A stretch of DNA of 64,000 nt from Paraspadella gotoi (GCA_051294375.1 CM119269.1:21375665-21439664); one strand, 5' to 3'. Shown: positions 1 through 13,023, counted from the stretch's first letter. A program made the numbers and translations. The notes: generated from the letters alone by a model not told the origin.

Positions 1-2
1 GC

Positions 3-245
3 GAAAAGTACCAAAGGAGACTTTCTTCTTGTTTGTGGAAAGGGCGTGACTGTCTGGAGCTGGAGGCATGTGACATGGAGGCGCCTTCTGGCCCGAAGAA
101 AAAAAGGCGGAGCCTGTCGCTGCGCAAACAGCGACATAATATCGTGGAGGCGGAGCTGACTTTGAAGACTCTGAAATGGAAGTCAGCTGGGCTGGCCGCG
201 GAGGTGGGGGAACCCGCCAAGGAAGTCGTGGTGCCGGCCGCCTAG
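3..245 (+). CDS. Open frame running in from the left edge (partial, uncertain)
   Basis: A frame is open from the first bases of the window to a TAG at 243-245 (about 80 codons). It is lysine/arginine-rich in the middle, with a basic patch reading GPKKKRRSLSLRKQR that resembles a nuclear localisation signal. It ends in an alanine/valine-rich tail. No conserved domain is recognisable. It could be the last exon of a gene to the left, part of a transposon ORF, or chance in GC-rich DNA. A SINE-like fragment follows within 60 bases, which makes a repeat origin quite possible. Confidence 0.25.
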   Translation, partial: EKYQRRLSSCLWKGRDCLELEACDMEAPSGPKKKRRSLSLRKQRHNIVEAELTLKTLKWKSAGLAAEVGEPAKEVVVPAA

Positions 246-299
246 TTGCAGGGACTGGCCGGGATGGCGGAAACGGCCAAGATGGCGAGACCTGCCAAG

Positions 300-384
300 A
301 GGCTTTACTTAATGAGCCACCGGGTCACGACTGAAGGTGTCCTGTTTATAGGCGGGGTGAACTTATGCAATGCCCGACTACATG
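300..384 (-). repeat. SINE-like repeat family 2, fragment
   Basis: This stretch matches 45723-45806 closely (shared blocks include ATGAGCCACCG and GCAATGCCCGACTAC). In the longer copy the complementary strand carries a tRNA-like A box (TGGCTCATTGAGT) and a B box (GGTTCAATCCC). This copy keeps only the A-box end and its downstream tail. Orientation is given as that of the tRNA-like strand. Confidence 0.5.
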
Positions 385-703
385 TATCCCATCGCTGATA
401 AAACTAATGTATTTATTACTGGCAAAGCCTTTGACAATTCTTAGCAGACCAGTGAATAAGGCATTATCGTTTCCCACTTTGGTCATAAGAATGCCGTCGA
501 CAAAGTGTACATTTGCCACAAAAAGTTCAGTCATTTTTTCCATTTTTGATTTGTTTCAGAAGGATTTCCACGTATTCTCGTCGGGCTCATCAGTTATGTA
601 GGGGTACATAATTATATTTTATGGGCGATAAACAGATACAAGATGTGTACAAGTAGAAATCAAATATTGAGACTGAAACCAGAGAATGGGGCACCGGCTA
701 ATA

Positions 704-746
<43 letters not shown>

Positions 747-997
747 TCAGAAGCCTGTTTCCCTTGCGACCACCAAACATAGTGGCCACACCATTTATCA
801 TAGGATAACATTTGATGATTTGTAAACTATTTAGCTATTTGTTTATAAACGTTATTTTCAATATACCATTTTCTTTCAAGAAACTCAACTAAAATCCGTT
901 TGTAATTGTAATTGGCTTAAACTTTTAAAACTACGCACAAAATTTTTAATCGATCAATCGATAAATCAGATTCATAAATTTAAAAAAAGTTACTAGT
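385..997. other. Intergenic, no gene seen
   Basis: AT-rich sequence with a short GA microsatellite at about 713-736. The open frames here are low complexity or very short. I see no splice-bounded exon and no recognisable motif. Confidence 0.6.
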
Positions 998-1230
998 GAA
1001 GAGACAGTAATTATTGTTATATGTTAGTGACAGAACCGTTCAATATAAGCAGTCCCTGAGCTTCGGATCAGGCGGTAATACCGTGTTACAGGCGGATTAA
1101 GCGCCCCGTCCCTCTTAACTGCTAGGCGGCCACCGGGCTAGAACCCCGGACATTTGGGTTAGGAGGCGAATGACTTGCTTCCAGCACCAATGGCCGCTAA
1201 TGAACGGTTGGTGGATTTTAGTCCACCATA
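998..1230 (-). repeat. tRNA-derived SINE-like repeat, family 1
   Basis: One of three copies in the window (the others are 13803-14038 and 54591-54830, both plus). The whole ~235 bp unit is conserved, from a GGTGGACTAAAATCC end to a TACTGTCTCTTCA end. The 5' third looks tRNA-like: an A-box-like TTGGTGCCGGAGGCAAG segment and a B-box-like GGGGTTCTAGCCC segment about 40 bp apart. The rest is an unrelated body. This is the usual layout of a tRNA-derived SINE. No target-site duplication was established. Confidence 0.65.
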
Positions 1231-1530
1231 CTAGATATAAATCAATGAATCCTACAATCAATCAAATGTTGTTTTAGAAACAACATTATCGATATTAATT
1301 AGTTCATAGTTTAAATTTATAAATTACCAACAAAAGGCGGCACCTTTCCCTCTTCTAGAAATTGTTCATACTTTGACTTTTTGATCGCTCCAATCCATGT
1401 TCCACCTGAAAAATGCTCTCGATTTATAAATTTATATAATAAATATTTCCCCAACTTGACATTATAGAGTATGAATTCTGTACTAAAAAACAAAGTCGAT
1501 ATATATTTGTGATATATATTTGTGATATAT

Positions 1531-1660
1531 AGAGCTGATGAGGTCCTGAGATGACGATCCTTAACTAATACAGAATGGGTCCAGCGCTTGGAACTAGGTT
1601 CCAAGGAGTCGCAAAGCACCCTGGCGGTCCCCATAGGGTGTGCCAAATAGCAAAACATAC
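1531..1660. repeat. Fragment related to the region preceding SINE family 2
   Basis: The segment around GAGATGACGATCCTTAACT and GGGTCCAGCGCTTGGAA resembles 45605-45670, which directly precedes the tRNA-like part of the family 2 copy. A 113-codon frame on the minus strand through here is AT-rich, without motifs, and I do not call it a gene. Confidence 0.3.
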
Positions 1661-1692
1661 AAGGATTTCAATTTACATTTAGGATAATATAT

Positions 1693-1840
1693 AGGGGCTT
1701 AAAAAATGATGTTAGGAACAATCGCCATTCAAAGATGTTGATCACTGGCCGTGCTACCCTCTGTGTAGGGGCTTAAAAAATGATGTTAGGAACAATCGCC
1801 ATTCAAAGATGTTGATCACTGGCCGTGCTACCCTCTCTTG
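1693..1840. repeat. 74-bp direct tandem duplication
   Basis: Two essentially identical 74-bp units, starting at 1693 and 1767, each begin AGGGGCTTAAAAAATG and end near GCCGTGCTACCCTCT. This is either a recent tandem duplication or an assembly repeat error. Confidence 0.85.
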
Positions 1841-1954
1841 AAGGATTTTTGGCACACCTTTTACTTCATATTCTATTGTGTCCAAAGAGAAAATATTTTA
1901 GCGTCCACCCTATTCAAGGGGGGCCAGCTCATTTTGAGCTCTTTCTTACTCCTT

Positions 1955-1979
1955 NNNNNNNNNNNNNNNNNNNNNNNNN

Positions 1980-2029
<50 letters not shown>
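1955..2029. other. Assembly gap followed by CT microsatellite
   Basis: Twenty-five N at 1955-1979 mark a gap of unknown size. It is followed by a CT dinucleotide run to about 2029, which is probably why assembly broke here. Confidence 0.9.
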
Positions 2030-2030
<1 letters not shown>

Positions 2031-2234
2031 AGTTTCACTTCTTTCACAACTTATTCAATCTGCCTCACCTTGACCTCTCATCTGACCACTATTCTGTTTC
2101 ACCACTTTGTTGGGAAACTTTTACCCTATTCTCTCTCTCTCTCTTCTTATGCAACAAATTTTAAACCAATCTGTCAAAACGCTGATGAAGGCTTGTAAAA
2201 CAAGTCGAAACATGTCTGTTCAACCTATAAAATA

Positions 2235-2535
2235 AAATTCGTATGCAAACTAAAAACTTTTAAAAAATGAATTATACTTTGTGTAGACAACTTTTTATGA
2301 GCTATCTGAATCTGGTCTTAAAATTTAAAATTTTTCAAAAAAATTTTGGTTCTTTCCTATCTATAAATACAATATTAAAAAATTAATTTCTAAGGTATAG
2401 AGCCATATAAGAAATTTTTTTGTCCATTTAAAGTATACTTAAAAATGTATAAATTTTCGTCTTGAGAATGTACTCACTTTAAATTTTTTGACTCACCCCA
2501 TTGAGTGCGGCTACCCCTACCTTAACTAGAGTTTT
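2235..2535 (+). repeat. AT-rich dispersed repeat R2, copy 1
   Basis: Shares long stretches with 3240-3715 (plus) and 44030-44480 (minus). Landmarks are TACTTTGTGTAGACAACTTT, GAGCTATCT.AATCTGGTC and an end near GGCTACCCCTA. It has no coding potential, and I see no clear terminal repeats. It is probably a non-autonomous mobile element. Confidence 0.6.
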
Positions 2536-3029
2536 ATCGCTACCGGGAAATGTAAAATTTTGTTTAATGATGATTCCAACTGACCTTTTGTTAGAGCTAT
2601 CGTACTTATCTCGTCCGCTACGTATCGCGCGTCCTTGCTGTTATCGAACGAAGCCAATGAACTTTTTCCTTTTCCAAGTTCGTGACACAATATTTCTCCA
2701 TTTGCCCAGGTGAATTCTCCGATATCTGGTTTGGTGTGATATGTGTAGACTTCTCGTATTAAATCCTTATCTGTAATGTAATCGGTACATTATTACAAGT
2801 TTACAACGCCTACGTTACTTCGTTGATATTGTCATAGCAAGTGCATAGCATAGCATAACATAGCAAAGCTTTAAATCAATACACTATCACAGTCTACGTA
2901 CACGGATCTCAAATGGGAGTGAAATGACAAGAGTTGTTATAACTCTTAACTGACTGACTGTGATTAATATTTGTTCTGAGGCGACTTACCACCGGTCTCT
3001 CTCTCTAAACCCTTCCTCTCTCCTCTTTC

Positions 3030-3180
3030 TCCGAGCCGGTCTATCCACATGGTCACTTTGCCCTAGCTTTGGCAATGACCTTAGATTGACCGGACACAGT
3101 AATAGGGCTGAGGCGACCGTAAGGTCAAGTTGGTCCGGGCGATGATAAAATTGGATCAGGAGAGAGCTCGTCTCACAATA
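3030..3180 (+). repeat. Dispersed repeat R3, copy 1
   Basis: Matches 4020-4138 (plus) and, on the other strand, 30590-30690 and 35740-35845. Landmarks are GACCTTAGATTGACCGGACA, GGTCAAGTTGGTCCGGGCGA and GGATCAGGAGAGAGCTC. In copy 2 a B-box-like GTTCGAACCCC lies just upstream, so R3 may be another tRNA-derived SINE. Confidence 0.55.
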
Positions 3181-3228
3181 CCATCGTCTGGGTTCTGAAG
3201 GACTAGATATAAATTGTATTAGATGTTT

Positions 3229-3720
3229 NNNNNNNNNNTTTTTTTACATTATAATTTTTTTTCTTTGAAATCTTAAAATTTTTGATGGATTCTGATAGAG
3301 CATAAAAAGTTAAACAAGAAATATAATTACAGCTTTTAAAAATTCTTACGTTTTCTACGTGAAAATATAAAAAAAATGCTAAAATCATCGAAAGATGATG
3401 ATGATGATGATTTTTTACGGTTTTTCTTATTTTTGACTCATTTATCATGAAAATATTTAAAAAATAATTATACTTTGTGTAGACAACTTTTTATGAGCTA
3501 TCTCAATCTGGTCTTAAACTTTTAAAATTATCTAAAAATATTTTGGCCTTTCCCATTTATAAATAATAATTAAAAAAATAATTTTTTGGGTATAGAGCCA
3601 CATAAGAAATGTTTTGTCCATTGAAAGTATACTTCAAAATGTATAAATTTTCGTTTAAGCATGTAATCATTCTAAATTTTTGACTCGCCCCTTGAGTGGG
3701 GCTACCCCTAATTTAACCAA
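3229..3720 (+). repeat. R2 repeat, copy 2, beginning in a 10-N gap
   Basis: This is the longest plus-strand R2 copy. It includes a GATGATGATGATGATG microsatellite at about 3395-3410 that the other long copy also carries as ATC repeats. Ten N at 3229-3238 sit at its left edge. Confidence 0.6.
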
Positions 3721-4007
3721 GCTTGCTTAACAGCAAGCAATCATCATAACACTTTGACCAAACAAATCATTTTTCCTATCTCCCTACTTCCTTTTTGTAA
3801 AGTTTCTTCCCAACAATTTTTTTTTTGGGAAGAGATATATGTAAATTTTTATTGTAGAAGACAAACCCCTTTTTGGTGGGTCCCCCCAATTGTTTCTCCT
3901 AGACCTTATTGTTTGCCCAAATATTCCCCCAAGGAGGAACAATATTGTAAAGTACTTTGTTCCTTAACTAGTAGTACAAGTCACCTCAACTGTAAATAGG
4001 GTCAGTT

Positions 4008-4260
4008 CGAACCCCTAAGGTCCTTGGCAATGACCTTAGATTGACCGGACACAGTAATACTAATAGGGCCGAGCCGACCGTAAGGTCAAGTTGGTCCGGG
4101 CGATGATAAAAGTGGATCAGGAGAGAGCTCGTCTCACTTCTTTTCTACTTCTCTTATATCGTCACAATTCTTCACCTTCTCCTCACTTTTATTATTACTA
4201 TTTTCGTCTTCTACAGTTCATTTCATTAGTTGGAAAAGTCATTGAAGTTTATGTTCCTAT
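4008..4260 (+). repeat. Dispersed repeat R3, copy 2
   Basis: The fullest R3 copy. A B-box-like GTTCGAACCCC is at about 4007-4017, then the conserved GACCTTAGATTGACCGGACA block, then GGATCAGGAGAGAGCTCGTC, then a pyrimidine-rich tail that also appears in the 30.6 and 35.7 kb copies. Confidence 0.55.
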
Positions 4261-5640
4261 CTCTCAAGTTTGAGCAAACAATGTCGCATCTGCTCACGAT
4301 CATTATCGGTAATTAAATAATTATTTAATTAATAATTAATTAATAATTAATTCAAGTTAATTATTTAATTAATTAATAATTAATTTTTTCAAGTTAATTA
4401 TTTAATTAATTAGGCAATCACCTACAGTGTCATACCCTGGGTGCTATCATCTTAGAACTATGGCATTGCAGTTGTCAAGTCCCTCGTCGCGCTGTGGCAC
4501 TACTCGGGACCTAGCCACATGTCAGAGATATAATTTTAACAATAATATGAGTAGTTCTCTTAATCAAAAAGAAGTGAAAACAGTTAGAGACAACCTCTTT
4601 TGGAAGTATTTGAATGCATTGAATGATTTAATGATGTTGGGAAATAATCATTTTATTCAGTCTTAGGGAGGTCATATTACCTATTAAAACTTATTTATTA
4701 GCCAAAAACTATATTTGACAATAAAATTAACTGGCTTTTCCAAACCGCGACACTTTCTTTTTCCATCATGGTAGTTATCTATTTTTTTACTTGGTTGCAA
4801 AATCTGAAGCTGCCATAACGAATAATTTAGCCTCAGAATTTGATCCTTTCATTTCACTCCCATTTGAAATCCGTGTAATAATTCTCAGAAGGCATTCTAA
4901 CAATTTAATGTTATAAATACATTTACCCTTAAATACCTAAATTGTTAATATATCATACTTACGCGGGAATATTACTGTTAGAGGATCGGTAACGCGTTGA
5001 AGCGAACTATAATTTGTATTTATTAATCCAAATAAAATTAAAACTTTAAAATATGATCTTTTGTTCATTTTTTCTTTATTTTGAAAAAAAGTAAAGCCTT
5101 TAAAATATTTTACATTGACATGAAATTTACATTCAAAAAATTTTGTCTTTTGCCGATTAAATAAAAAAATATTTGATAAAAGTTCAAAGTTTTGAAACTT
5201 TATTTTGTTATAAATAATGACTTCAAATAAATTATTAATAAAAAAAATTTCTGTATTAAAATACATTTTCTTGTTGAATTAATTCCTCGTCTAAAATTAC
5301 CAATTACTACTTCGAATGTAATTTGTAGACTAACTTGTTTTCTGTATTACTTTTTTCATGACAATTAAAGAAAATTTAATAATAGAGATATTACTTTCAG
5401 AATAAGCAAAATTTAAGACTTAAGATTTACTATATGCCCTACACATTATTGTTACCTTTTCCTGCTTTCCTAAAAAAAGATGAAAACAAATGAGAGAAAG
5501 TAACTATGCGTAAACCATATGGTAAGTCGGCTCCAGACAAACGTTTTAAATTTTCAAAATAAAACTTTTTACACTGTAGTATTCGTAACACAGAAGAAAA
5601 TATCATAATTAATAAATATGTCTCACCTACTAACATTAGC
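4261..5640. other. AT-rich spacer, no gene seen
   Basis: Includes a TTAATTAATTAA-type run at about 4310-4412. The frames here are short and AT-driven, and none is bounded by convincing splice sites. Confidence 0.6.
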
Positions 5641-5699
5641 TAAGTATTGTTATTTTGCCTAAGTATTGTTATTTTGCCTTTGTTATTTTTTGGATTATT

Positions 5700-5935
5700 T
5701 GTTTTTTATGTTTCGATGTATGTATGTATGTATGTATGTATGTATGATGTATGTAGTGATTCAATCTTATGGCGTCGGACTGACCCCGTCACGAGTAATT
5801 TTCTCAGGTTATGCTCGTCATTGTCGGTCTTGTTGTCGTCATTGTTATCGTCATTGTCAACATCATTGTCGTTGTTTTTGTCGTAATTTTCGTTGGTGTT
5901 GCAGTCATTGTCGTTGTTGTTGTCGTTAAAATATC
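5700..5935. repeat. TATG microsatellite and degenerate GTCATT repeat
   Basis: A TATG run at about 5716-5745 is followed by a degenerate GTC/ATT hexamer repeat to about 5930. The repeat encodes valine/isoleucine runs in one frame, but only as a by-product of the repetition. Confidence 0.7.
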
Positions 5936-6156
5936 CGTACGAGTTTTTAGAATTTTTTTGGAATCAATTCAACAAGGGATCGACTTTGATCGATGAAATT
6001 TCATTATTGAGCATGAAAGACTTTTAATATTTCACTTAACTCAAAATTTATAACATCATATACAATTATACATACAAAGCTTAATTTTTTTTATTTAAAC
6101 CTTAGATTTTATGCTCATTAGGCCTCCTTTCGTTGAAATTTTCCAATTAGTTTTTA

Positions 6157-7056
6157 TCTCGCCAAGGAATCTTGGCGAGATAATAATAATAATAATAATA
6201 AAAATCTTAAAAGAATAGGATTGAGCCTTCCTTCAATGATAACCAAATATTGATGCGATGATAACCAAAGGATTGATGCGATGATAACCAAATGGTTGAT
6301 GCGATGATAACCAAATATTGATGCGATGATAACCAATAATTGATGCGATGATAACCAAATGATCGATGTGATGATAACCAAATGATTGATGTGATAATAA
6401 CCAAATGACTGATGCGATGATAGTCATTCATTGATGTGATGATAATCATTCATTGATACGATGATAGTCATTCATTGATGCGATGATAGTCATTCATTGA
6501 CGAATGAATCATTCATCATAAATAAAACAAACAAATGCGTGTATGAGTGAAAGAGAGAGAGAAAGAGAGAAAAAGAGAGAGAGAAAGAAAGAGAATAAAT
6601 CCATGAAAATCTCGGATGTAAATTTGGGATTTTGCATTGAGAAAAAAGCGTGGAATAAATGGCGATAGTAAACGTTTTTAAAAGGAAAAAATAATCAAAA
6701 TTTTTCAAAAAACAATCACGCAAGAGATCGTACTGAGAGAGAGAGAGAGACAGAGAGAGACAGAAAGAGAAAGAGAGAGACAGACAGAGACAGAGAGAGA
6801 AAGAGATAGAGAGAGAAAGCTGGACAGCCACTGGAAGGCAGCTGTACAGTCACTGTAGAGCCTGAACTCGTTTTAAAAGGGTTCAGAAAAGGCAGCAACT
6901 GACAAAAATCGGAAGAAAAATATATACAGTAGCATCCGTCTAGAATTTCTGAGACGGCAAGCTCTGTAACTCGAGTACAAATGATAATTTTAAAGAGAGC
7001 TTTTGTCTTGATATCGAGTTCAGCTCTGAATCGGCTGTCCAGCGGCTATCCAGCTT

Positions 7057-7090
<34 letters not shown>

Positions 7091-7315
7091 TGTCTCTCTC
7101 TCGCTCTGTCTCTCTCTGTACGATCTCTTGCGTGATCGTGCGTTTTTCGAAAAAGTCTGATTTTTTTTTCCTTCTAAAAACTTTTATTATCGCCATTTAT
7201 TCCTCGCTTTTTTCTCAATACAAAATCCCATATTTACATCCGAGTTTTTCGTGGATTTATTTTACGGCTCTGAGATTTAGTCAGAATAGTTTTATGTTTG
7301 GAAACAAAGTTCGTA

Positions 7316-7346
<31 letters not shown>

Positions 7347-7640
7347 ACTTATACACGCGTTTGTTTGTTTTATTTACGATGAATGACTCATCGCGTCAAT
7401 GAATGACTATCATCATATCAATGAATGATTATCATCACATAAATAAATGATTATCATCGCATCAATCATTTGGTTATCATCACATCAATCATTTGGTTAT
7501 TATCGCATCAATTATTGGTTATCATCGCATCAATATTTGGTTATCATCGCATCAATAATTGGTTACCATCGCATCAATAATCAACTACTTGCAGGCTCGA
7601 TCCTTATGCTTTTAAGATATTTTTTGGTTTGAATTTCCAC
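6157..7640. mobile_element. Foldback (FB-like) element with tandem-repeat arms
   Basis: A large inverted repeat. The left arm (about 6175-6890) contains, in order, an AAT run, a ~22-bp tandem repeat (GATAACCAAAT...GATGCGAT), a GA run, and the block around CAATCACGCAAGAGATCGTAC and GCTGGACAGCCACTGG. The right arm (about 7000-7620) carries the same blocks in reverse complement and reverse order. About 110-150 bp of non-inverted sequence lies between them. The left boundary has a small palindrome (CTCGCCAAG gaat CTTGGCGAG, about 6158-6179), and CTTGGCGAG recurs at about 7713. There is no transposase frame. Long inverted arms built from short tandem repeats are the hallmark of foldback elements such as Drosophila FB; relationship to that family is inference. 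Confidence 0.65.
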
Positions 7641-7907
7641 TTCATTATGAGTTACTGCAATATGAAAATTAGAATATAGTACTTTTTTATTAATTTTCTT
7701 TGATACTATACCTTGGCGAGATCCTTATACTTTAAGATTTTTATTTCCTATTCTTATGTTATTGTAACTGTTTTAAACTCAACTAGAAAACAAAAAAAAA
7801 TAGTGTAGTTTTTTCGTTTAACACGTAAGAAATAAAGCCAAATGTTTGATTTTAAATTAGTATTTTTAATCATATATCAAATACATCAGAGTAAAAATGA
7901 GACGACT

Positions 7908-8253
7908 TTATTTCAACGAATATCTAACGTGAAGAGTTTTCATTTGTTTTCTTCCAGCGCCGAGTTTAACTTCGTCTCGTCCCTGAATCGCGCCACCTTG
8001 CGAGACCACGTGACGACCGTTCCTCGAATGTTGCTGGTGCTGGGGTAGAGTGTTATCTTTGATGTTGTTCCGGCCGTCAACGTTGTAGGCGGCGAAGGAT
8101 GTGGTTCGGGTAAGGCGGTTCGTCATGCTGGGAATAAGAGACTTTTTTTTTTAAATATACTAATTTTTATTTTGTAAATATGAATACTAATTGGAAAAAT
8201 TAAGTAGTAACAAAGAAAACAGGCACTATTTGGACAAAGAAATCTCTCGGTCT

Positions 8254-8325
<72 letters not shown>

Positions 8326-11300
8326 CCACTGCCGACGACTAGCATAGACGAGGCGCCCGCGACGCCGGCGACGCCGCCCGATCGCCGCTTCGGCGTCAAA
8401 TGCGGCGTCTGCTGCAGCCGAGAATACTGCAACGCTTGCTGCTGCAACCGAGAATGCCGCGGCGCTGGGTGCTGCGGTCGGGAATGCTGTGGCATTTGCT
8501 GCAGCAACGGCTGCGGCGATGGCGGCGCGGAGGGAGTGGAGCGAAGGACGGAGGAGTAAGAGGAGCGAAAAGGATTTGAACTGGAGCGAAGTCGATTGGA
8601 TGGTGGAGCGGAGACGGAGTAATCGTTGGAAGAGGAAAGGGAATCTGGATTGAAAATTGGGATTTTGGTTTCTTATTAATATTACAATTATTTACAAAAA
8701 TTCAGCTCACTTTTATGATATGAGATTTTCGGCAATAAAAATAATTTGTCCTTTTACAACTAAATCGATTTATAATATTAGTTCATTAGTTTATCTTAGT
8801 GTATGTTATGATATATATCAATAAATCATTAAATCATTAAATCATCTTTAAATCATAGGAATGAATTCTGATAGAAATCAAAGTTATAATTAACTCTATA
8901 AATAATATTTCAACAAGGTATGATTACGATTTCGATTATAAGATGACAAAGATGACAAAGATGACAAGAATTAAGATCTCATTCCCATCTCTTTTTCTCC
9001 ATCTGCCCTTCTTCCACGTTACTCGTCTTGCTAGACTTTACTACAATAATAATTATCGTATTTTTGCTGGATCCTCTATTTCAAATATACGCTTTTAATA
9101 TTATATATTGTTTTCATCGCGATAGAGTTAAGGTCTTAGGGCTTTCCGTCATTCCCCATTTGTCTCCCTATTTTTTCTTTCTATCTATTAATCAAACTTT
9201 ATATTTCCTTCTCTCACTCTCGCTTCGCCGATGCTCACTTGTTCTCACGATCCCAGCGCCTCTTCCGGTCGAGGGTCTCCCGACTTCTCCAGGTTCCGCG
9301 TTCGATTCCGTCCCCAAGTTTGACCCTCGCTTGTGACTCCTCCCGTCCGACTTACGGGCGGCGTGAACCGCCACGGATCTGTGATGCTTGCGGTGAAGTT
9401 TGATTTGGTTTAACCTGAAGGAGGGGAAAAGAGAGAGAGAGAGAGAGAGATGGAGAGAGACGAGAGGAGAGAGCTGTGAGAGTGATGAGTACACGAGATG
9501 AGAGAGAGATTGTGAGGGATGAGACGAGAAAAGAAGAGCAGAGCGGATGCATGAGCTGGATCCGGAGGAGGAAAGAGAAGAGAAGAGAGAAAATGTTATC
9601 GATCAATCTCTTAAACAATGAATCAATCAACCATTTATTTTATCAATAAAAAATATCAATTAATCAAAGCAATCAAATCAATCAATAAATCAATTGAAAA
9701 ACGAATCGATCTTTCAACCAATTGATCAATCAAATCAACCAATCAACCTCTCAAACAATAAATAAATCGATAAATCAACCAATAAATCAATAAATCTCTG
9801 AATCAATCAATCAATGAGTCACTCGATCATTTTTTAAATCAATTAACCAATCATTAACTCATTTAAATCATTTTACCAATTAATCTAGAAGCACATCAAT
9901 TAATTAATCAATTGAGAAAATAATCAATCAATCAATCAATTAACGAATAAATCACTCAATAGATGAAGCAATCAATCAATCAATCAATCAATCAAATCCA
10001 ATTAAAATCCACCTGTCTCCCTGACTAACTCCAGTCTCTCTCTCGTTTATCGTCTCCTCGCGAGAATTTCTCTCTTTGTCCCAAAATCCGAGTTCGTTTT
10101 GATTCAAGTCTGACGTGGACGAGGGCGACATCAGCGAAGCCGTCGTTTTGGGCCGCGACCCGACGGGCACGCTTCTTGGCGGAGGGTCTATCACAGAATT
10201 AGGGGTAGAAGGGGCGCCGGGATGTGACGACGACGACGAAGACGGCGACGTAACGGAATCATGGATTCTGACTTTGGAGAAAATACGAGAGACGCTGCGA
10301 GTCTGTAAATCGGCGGCGTCCTCTGCGGCGGCGGCGGCGTCAGCGGCAGCGTTTAGATTGGATTGGATTGGGTCGCAATTTTTGATTCGACGTCTCATTC
10401 TGTATTTATCGCCTGTGAAATTTAATAAATCAATAAATTGAAAAGCTAAATCGTTATCAAATCCTATTAATACTATTGCTAAAGTGATAAAATAGTAGGA
10501 CTAATATGGAAACCGTATCAAAAGATGCTGTGGACACAATTTTCTGGGCTTAATCCTACGTGGGTACAATCCTAATGGAACCTTAAAAAGAGATTTAAAA
10601 ACTTTAAAAACACCGGAAATAAGGGGTGAACTTAATTAATATTTTGCCTGATTAACTGAGCAAAGTTTTACAGAAATTGCTTAGGTAAAGAAATGATTTT
10701 TCTTAATTAAGATAGGCTATTTCTGAATCAAAATATTTTGCTTTTATTTATTTTTAAAGATAAATAAAACAATATATTTTCTTTTATTGTTTTAATTTCG
10801 TTATCAACTATATTTTCAATTTGTTATTACTATATTTTAAGCCCAAAAATGGCATGAAATATGAGTAACAGCATTAAGTATGTAAACTACTTGGCTACTA
10901 CCAGACCCAGAACCAATAAAATTATTAAAGAAGATTAATTCATTGATAAATAAAATAATTAACAGATAATAAAGAAATTAGTAAAGGAATGATTAATTAA
11001 TTGACTAATTGATTAACTAATTGATTAATTATTTGATTTATTAAAACATCCTGCATTTACATTTAATATAAAAGGAAAAAGAAGCATAATCAGTTAGTAA
11101 AACAGGTTTTTTTGTTTTTTTAAATTTAAACTTATTTCCACTCAAACGATTCCATCGAAACTTGATTTCCAGTTTAATCACACACTTTTCTACCCAAATA
11201 CAAAATTTCAAGTCAATCGCCCCATCCACTCATGAGTAATTGGTGTTCAAATAGTGAAATATATTTTTTTGTTTTTTCCAATTAAACTCATTTCAATCGC

Positions 11301-13023
11301 ACACTTCACTACCCACACACAAAATTTCATTCCAATTCATCCATCCAATCACGAGTAATTGGATGGATTGTGATTATGATTGTCGGCGTTGCCACGAACT
11401 TGAAGGACGCCGTAGACTTGGCGACGTGCTGGAGAGGATCGTCAGGGTCTGCCAAGTGGCGTCAGCACAAGGTCGAAGTTCTTGGGTTGTTCCAATCGAT
11501 AAAATCAGTTACTGAACAAAGTTCTTGATTTGTTCCATTTGCATTGTATTAAATACCTTAATAAAATAATCAAAGCATATAGATATTCAATACAATGCAA
11601 TTAACACTTAAGAGAAATTGATTAACAATGCAATAATCAAAAACAATTATTAAATCAATAATTAACAGAAACAATTGGTAGAATTAAATGACTCCATTTT
11701 GTATAGTTGAAACTAGGAAATAAGTGACAGTATATATATATAAAGAACTTGAGAAGTGAGGCAGATGTGAGCTCACGGTGATTATTCACTCGTGGTTCAG
11801 AGATTCGGGGATCGAATCCACAAATGTTTTACTATTTAAACTATATTACTTTTTAAAAATATTATTTGCTTATTATATCTAATAACTCATTTTGGGAGGG
11901 GGAGGTCAGTGTTGTCTTCTGGAAATAGAGGAAGCATCTAAAAAATACAAGGTTAGACTACAATAGAATACAATTAGACTACAATATTTAATTTAATATC
12001 ATTTGGCTTCAGATTATTAAAGATAACCTTTCCCTTTTAAAACTTAGCAAATTAGATCATAAGTTTATCAGTTATATCTTAGTTTTAAAGATCCTTTCCT
12101 CAATTAAAAATTGCCTACTTTTATTCAGTTAACTACTAGGTAAACCAAAAAATTGTCTATTACCTATTTAAGAAAAAAATATTTGACTAAGTTCACCCCT
12201 TAACCGGAAAACAACTTTTTTCTTTATAAAAGAAGAGAAAAAANNNNNNNNNNGAAATAGAGGAAGCATATAAAAAACACAATAGAATACAATTAGACTA
12301 CAATATTTAATTTACTATCATTTGGCTTCAAATTATTAAAGATAACCTTTCCCTTTTAATTCTTAGCAAATTAGATCATAAGTTTATCAGTTATACCTTA
12401 GTTTTAAAGATCCTTTCCTCAATTAAAAATTGCCTACTTTTATTCAGTTAACTACTAGGTAAACCAAAAAATTGTCTATTACCTATTTAAGAAAAAATAT
12501 TTGACTAAGTTCACCCCTTAACCGGAAAACAAAAGAAGAGAAAAAACTTTAAAACACCGGCAAACGTCTTTTCCTATTTAAAACGAGATAAAAAAGTTAA
12601 AAACACCGGAAAACAACGTTTTCTATATAAAAGAAGAGAAAAAATTTAAAAAAAACCGGAACACAACTTTTTTCTTATAAAGAAGAGAAAAAACTTTAAA
12701 AACACCGGCAACCGACTTTTTCTATTTAAAAAAAGGAGAAAAAATAATGAAAAATCGGCAAACAACTTTTCCTATTTAAAAAAAGACAAAAATTGTAAAA
12801 ACACCGGAAAACAACTTTTTCTATATAAAATGAGATAAAAACTTAAAAGACCTCGAAAAACTTTTCCTATATAAAAGCCACATGTCATCTGAACCGTCAC
12901 TTTGGCACAGATCATGATGCTTTGATTTAGTTTAGCCAATCTGCCTAAATTACATACTTACTCTTTCTCTCTCTCACTCTCTCTCTCTTTCTCTTTCTCT
13001 CTCTCTCTCTCTCTCTCCTCTCT

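Noticed and set aside
1317-1658. 113-codon minus-strand frame
   Set aside because: AT-rich, no motif or splice support, and it overlaps a piece related to a dispersed repeat.
5811-5996. Hydrophobic valine/isoleucine-rich peptide
   Set aside because: It is the translation of a degenerate GTC/ATT repeat; the other frames give equally repetitive products.
10115-10441. Plus-strand 108-codon frame with a Gly/Asp/Ala-rich product
   Set aside because: It lies opposite CDC14 exon 9, whose minus-strand reading fits both intron phases and the protein family.
11380-11500. Possible extra CDC14 exon in intron 8 (GC-richer patch)
   Set aside because: No donor fits, and exon 8 joins exon 9 (10412) directly in phase with the expected HQGDKYR sequence.
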